This document shows, in pieces, positions 62,381 through 64,000 of a stretch of DNA of 64,000 nucleotides. The notes beneath the pieces were generated by a model. That model was not told the origin of the DNA. It saw only the letters and a program-made list of their open reading frames with translations, and did no database searches. A program made the translations under genes and the position numbers. The stretch's first letter is position 1; each line of letters opens with the position of its first letter. The stretch lies in the NCBI RefSeq assembly GCF_017309185.1, contig NZ_JAEKJZ010000005.1, positions 310,001 to 374,000 of the forward strand, read 5' to 3'. Source of the DNA: Roseibium aggregatum. Lineage in GTDB: Bacteria > Pseudomonadota > Alphaproteobacteria > Rhizobiales > Stappiaceae.

Positions 62381-62990
62381 ATACCCCTCCGGAATAAGGA
62401 AATCCGGCACTGAGAAGGACTGCCGGACATGGAATGCGGACGTTTCCGTTTCAGCCTTATGACTTGGCCTTCTTCGTCGGACGCCCGTTGTGGTGATGAT
62501 TGTCAGATTGGACGGAACAAACTCTCAGACAAAACGCCTCTTGTCATCCCGTTCGTACGCATCTTTTTCAGGCTGGGTGAGTCGTCCGGTGGTTCTTGGT
62601 TTCGTCATCCTGTCTCCCCTGTTCGGCCTCATGGCGCATTCGTGGAAGTGTCCCCAGCGAAGCATTTCAGGCTTTTTTGTATCTGTGATGCTCATTTACG
62701 ACATCTGCCCAGCAAAACACGAACTGCCTTGCTTCGACCGTCTTGTTGAGAAATTAACCTGTAAATTCTGGCGATGTTAAACTGTCGCCTCGATATTGTG
62801 CAAGGCCGCATTATTTTGCATCGATTTTTCGGGTCGCCTGTCTCCGGAAAAAGCAAAGCGCATATATTTTCATCTATTTCCGCACTTCTGAGAAACGTCA
62901 GCTTGTCCGAGGTCGAATATTGCACCACCCGCTGGGGGCAAATGGAACGGATACGGCAGCGCCTTCGAGAAAACGCATGGGAAGAGGGCT
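62381..62990. other. gene-free gap between GntR regulator and peptide transporter
   Basis: About 610 nt without a convincing gene. This is where a substrate-binding protein gene would be expected. The minus-strand end near 62458-62500 translates as DNHHHNGRPTKKAKS and stop, preceded by an in-frame stop. It could be a relic of a gene tail, but this is weak. The region is AT-richer from about 62750 to 62900 and presumably holds a promoter for the transporter. Confidence 0.45.
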
Positions 62991-63755
62991 CTATTGTTCG
63001 GAACGCGTCCGCATGGCCGCCCGTTCAAGCATGTATTTTTCCGCTTCGATCATATGACCGCGCATGATCATGCGCGACAGCTCCGCGTCACCCGCCTTGA
63101 TCGCTCTGAGCAAGCGAACCTGATAGTGCAGCCCGGTCTCCCTTAGGGACGGGTTCGGTTCCTTGTAGATCGACCGGCACACCGTCATGTCGCGCAGGAG
63201 GCTGAGCAGAAACGAGCAGGTAAAGGCCAGGATCGGGTTGGCGCAGTGGCGGGTGAGTTCCTCGTGAAAATCGAGTTCGGCCAGCCGCTGGGCATATTCT
63301 TCTTCGGCCGTTTTCGGCTCGTCCTCGTAAAGCCGGATGCAGCCCTGCAATGCCTGAAACGCGCCATCCGTCAGATTGCCCGCGACGGCGGCGGCCAGCT
63401 CCGGTTCGAGCTGTTTGCGCAACGTGTAGATGTCCGCGATCGACGGCGGATCGAACAGGAAGAGATTGTCCAGAAGACGTATGGCTTCGCCCGGTTCCAC
63501 CGAGGCCACGAACACGCCGCCGCCCGGACCGCTTTTCGTGCTGATCAGCCCCTGGAACTCCAGAACCTTGAGCGCTTCGCGCAAGGTTCCGCGGGAAACG
63601 CCTACGGTTTCAGGCAGGAGCCAGTCGGCGGGGATCTTCTCTCCCGGTCTCAATCCCACCGCGACGATCTGCTCCCGGATCTGCTGGGCGACCATATCGG
63701 GTCGCCGCAGCCGTTTTCCGGTTCTCGCGCAGACGGGGCCTTCCATAATGTTCAT
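62991..63755 (-). CDS. GntR/FadR-family transcriptional regulator
   Basis: A 254-residue regulator. From the ATG at 63753-63755 (MNIMEGPVCARTGKRLRRPD), the winged helix-turn-helix covers about residues 17-88: VAQQIREQIVAVGLRPGEKI, then TVGVSRGTLREALKVLEFQG and LISTKSGPGGGVFV. The C-terminal all-helical FCD effector domain follows (LRKQLEPELAAAVAG, then AELDFHEELTRHCANPILAF and MIMRGHMIEAEKYML). The Asp and His residues that bind metal in FCD domains are present. It overlaps the upstream ABC-ATPase stop by ATGA, so it is translated with that operon and probably controls a transporter there or at 58.7-62.4 kb. Confidence 0.9.
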   Translation of the reverse strand: MNIMEGPVCARTGKRLRRPDMVAQQIREQIVAVGLRPGEKIPADWLLPETVGVSRGTLREALKVLEFQGLISTKSGPGGGVFVASVEPGEAIRLLDNLFLFDPPSIADIYTLRKQLEPELAAAVAGNLTDGAFQALQGCIRLYEDEPKTAEEEYAQRLAELDFHEELTRHCANPILAFTCSFLLSLLRDMTVCRSIYKEPNPSLRETGLHYQVRLLRAIKAGDAELSRMIMRGHMIEAEKYMLERAAMRTRSEQ

Positions 63756-64000
63756 CCCAATGTCTCTGCCCTGACCAGGGGACGATGGCAAGCCGCGATG
63801 TGGCTTGGGGATCCGCCTTGGGCCTCATCCGGCGACGGCTTTTGCTTCAGGCACAAATCGCTCTGCCTGGCGCAGCGGGCAGCGAAAGCGCAGCCGATCG
63901 GCGGATTGTAAGGATCGGGCAACTCGGCCGAGGCGTCCTCGGCCAGGAGATCGCGGCGTCCCGGAGCGGGTGCGGAACGCATCAGCAGGTCGGTATAGGG
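63752..64000 (-). CDS. C-terminal end of an oligopeptide-type ABC ATPase (5' end outside window)
   Basis: The last ~82 residues of a DppF/OppF-like ATPase. On the minus strand the visible part starts PYTDLLMRSAPAPGRRDLLA and contains the oligo-HPY C-terminal domain. Typical features are LPDPYNPPIGCAFAARCARQ, then SDLCLKQKPSPDE and SHIAACHRPL. This Cys-containing tail is found in peptide/nickel ATPases. The Walker and signature motifs lie outside the window. Its stop overlaps the GntR start, so they share one mRNA. It is distinct from the fused ATPase at 58694 and may belong to a second transporter that extends beyond the window. Confidence 0.87.
   Translation of the reverse strand, partial: PYTDLLMRSAPAPGRRDLLAEDASAELPDPYNPPIGCAFAARCARQSDLCLKQKPSPDEAQGGSPSHIAACHRPLVRAETLG

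Noticed and set aside
62774-63067. 97-residue plus-strand frame
   Set aside because: Runs into the GntR gene on the opposite strand and has no recognisable domain or good ribosome-binding site.

Overview
The window reads as the chromosome of a high-GC alphaproteobacterium. It looks most like a marine member of the Hyphomicrobiales, of the Roseibium/Labrenzia (Stappiaceae) kind. The support is the order rpsA-cmk-aroA-TIGR02300 gene-tRNA-Ala, an AroA resembling the Agrobacterium CP4 enzyme, an Hsp20-DUF1150 pair behind a rhizobial-style RpoH promoter, the imuA-imuB-dnaE2 mutasome, and VPLPA-CTERM surface proteins. The genus is an inference from gene content and was not tested by alignment.

Layout. 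1-4.6 kb: core genes (30S protein S1, cut by the window edge; cytidylate kinase; EPSP synthase; an acidic FYDLN protein; tRNA-Ala). 4.8-7.6 kb: a ClbS/DfsB-type protein, an SRPBCC protein coupled to an ECF sigma factor with a Cys-bearing tail, and a GDPD. 7.6-10.6 kb: an AT-rich stretch with an IS5-like relic and two VPLPA-CTERM exported proteins, each with its own terminator. 10.7-20 kb: an AhpD-like protein, an IsdG-like monooxygenase, an L,D-transpeptidase, a 1295-residue exported PG-binding/TPR/CHAT protein, glutathione peroxidase, a degenerate-phosphatase/NUDIX fusion and a RelA/SpoT-type HD protein. 20-27.9 kb: an accessory region with a DUF3883 nuclease-like protein, a beheaded Kbp (YgaU), a methyltransferase, a membrane coiled-coil/ClpP-like pair, and an AT-rich AIPR (phage-resistance family) gene followed by a small membrane protein. 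27.9-33.6 kb: SOS mutagenesis genes.

34-38.7 kb: a complete Ugp-type glycerol-3-phosphate importer with candidate operator repeats in front. 38.8-46.8 kb: AlkC, an MFS transporter, MmcQ/YjbR, LysR, Hsp20-DUF1150, OpgC and a TTC38-like TPR protein. 47-54.8 kb: a YeeE/YedE transporter, DUF302, an SDR, a voltage-gated K+ channel with a zinc-ribbon tail, an esterase, and a CoA-transferase/ThDP-enzyme pair. 55-58.6 kb: panC, panB, ada and a 40-residue membrane microprotein. 58.7-64 kb: a peptide-type ABC transporter (fused ATPase and two permeases) and a GntR regulator coupled to another ABC ATPase cut by the window end.

At least three families of palindromic intergenic repeats are scattered through the window (18.95/54.84 kb, 20.15/43.95 kb, 31.44/56.90/57.0 kb), plus a separate double hairpin inside the ugp operon. 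DNA damage and alkylation functions (imuAB-dnaE2, alkC, ada) are unusually well represented. The best candidates for new biology are the exported CHAT protein, the 20-27.7 kb island, and the sigma factor/SRPBCC pair.
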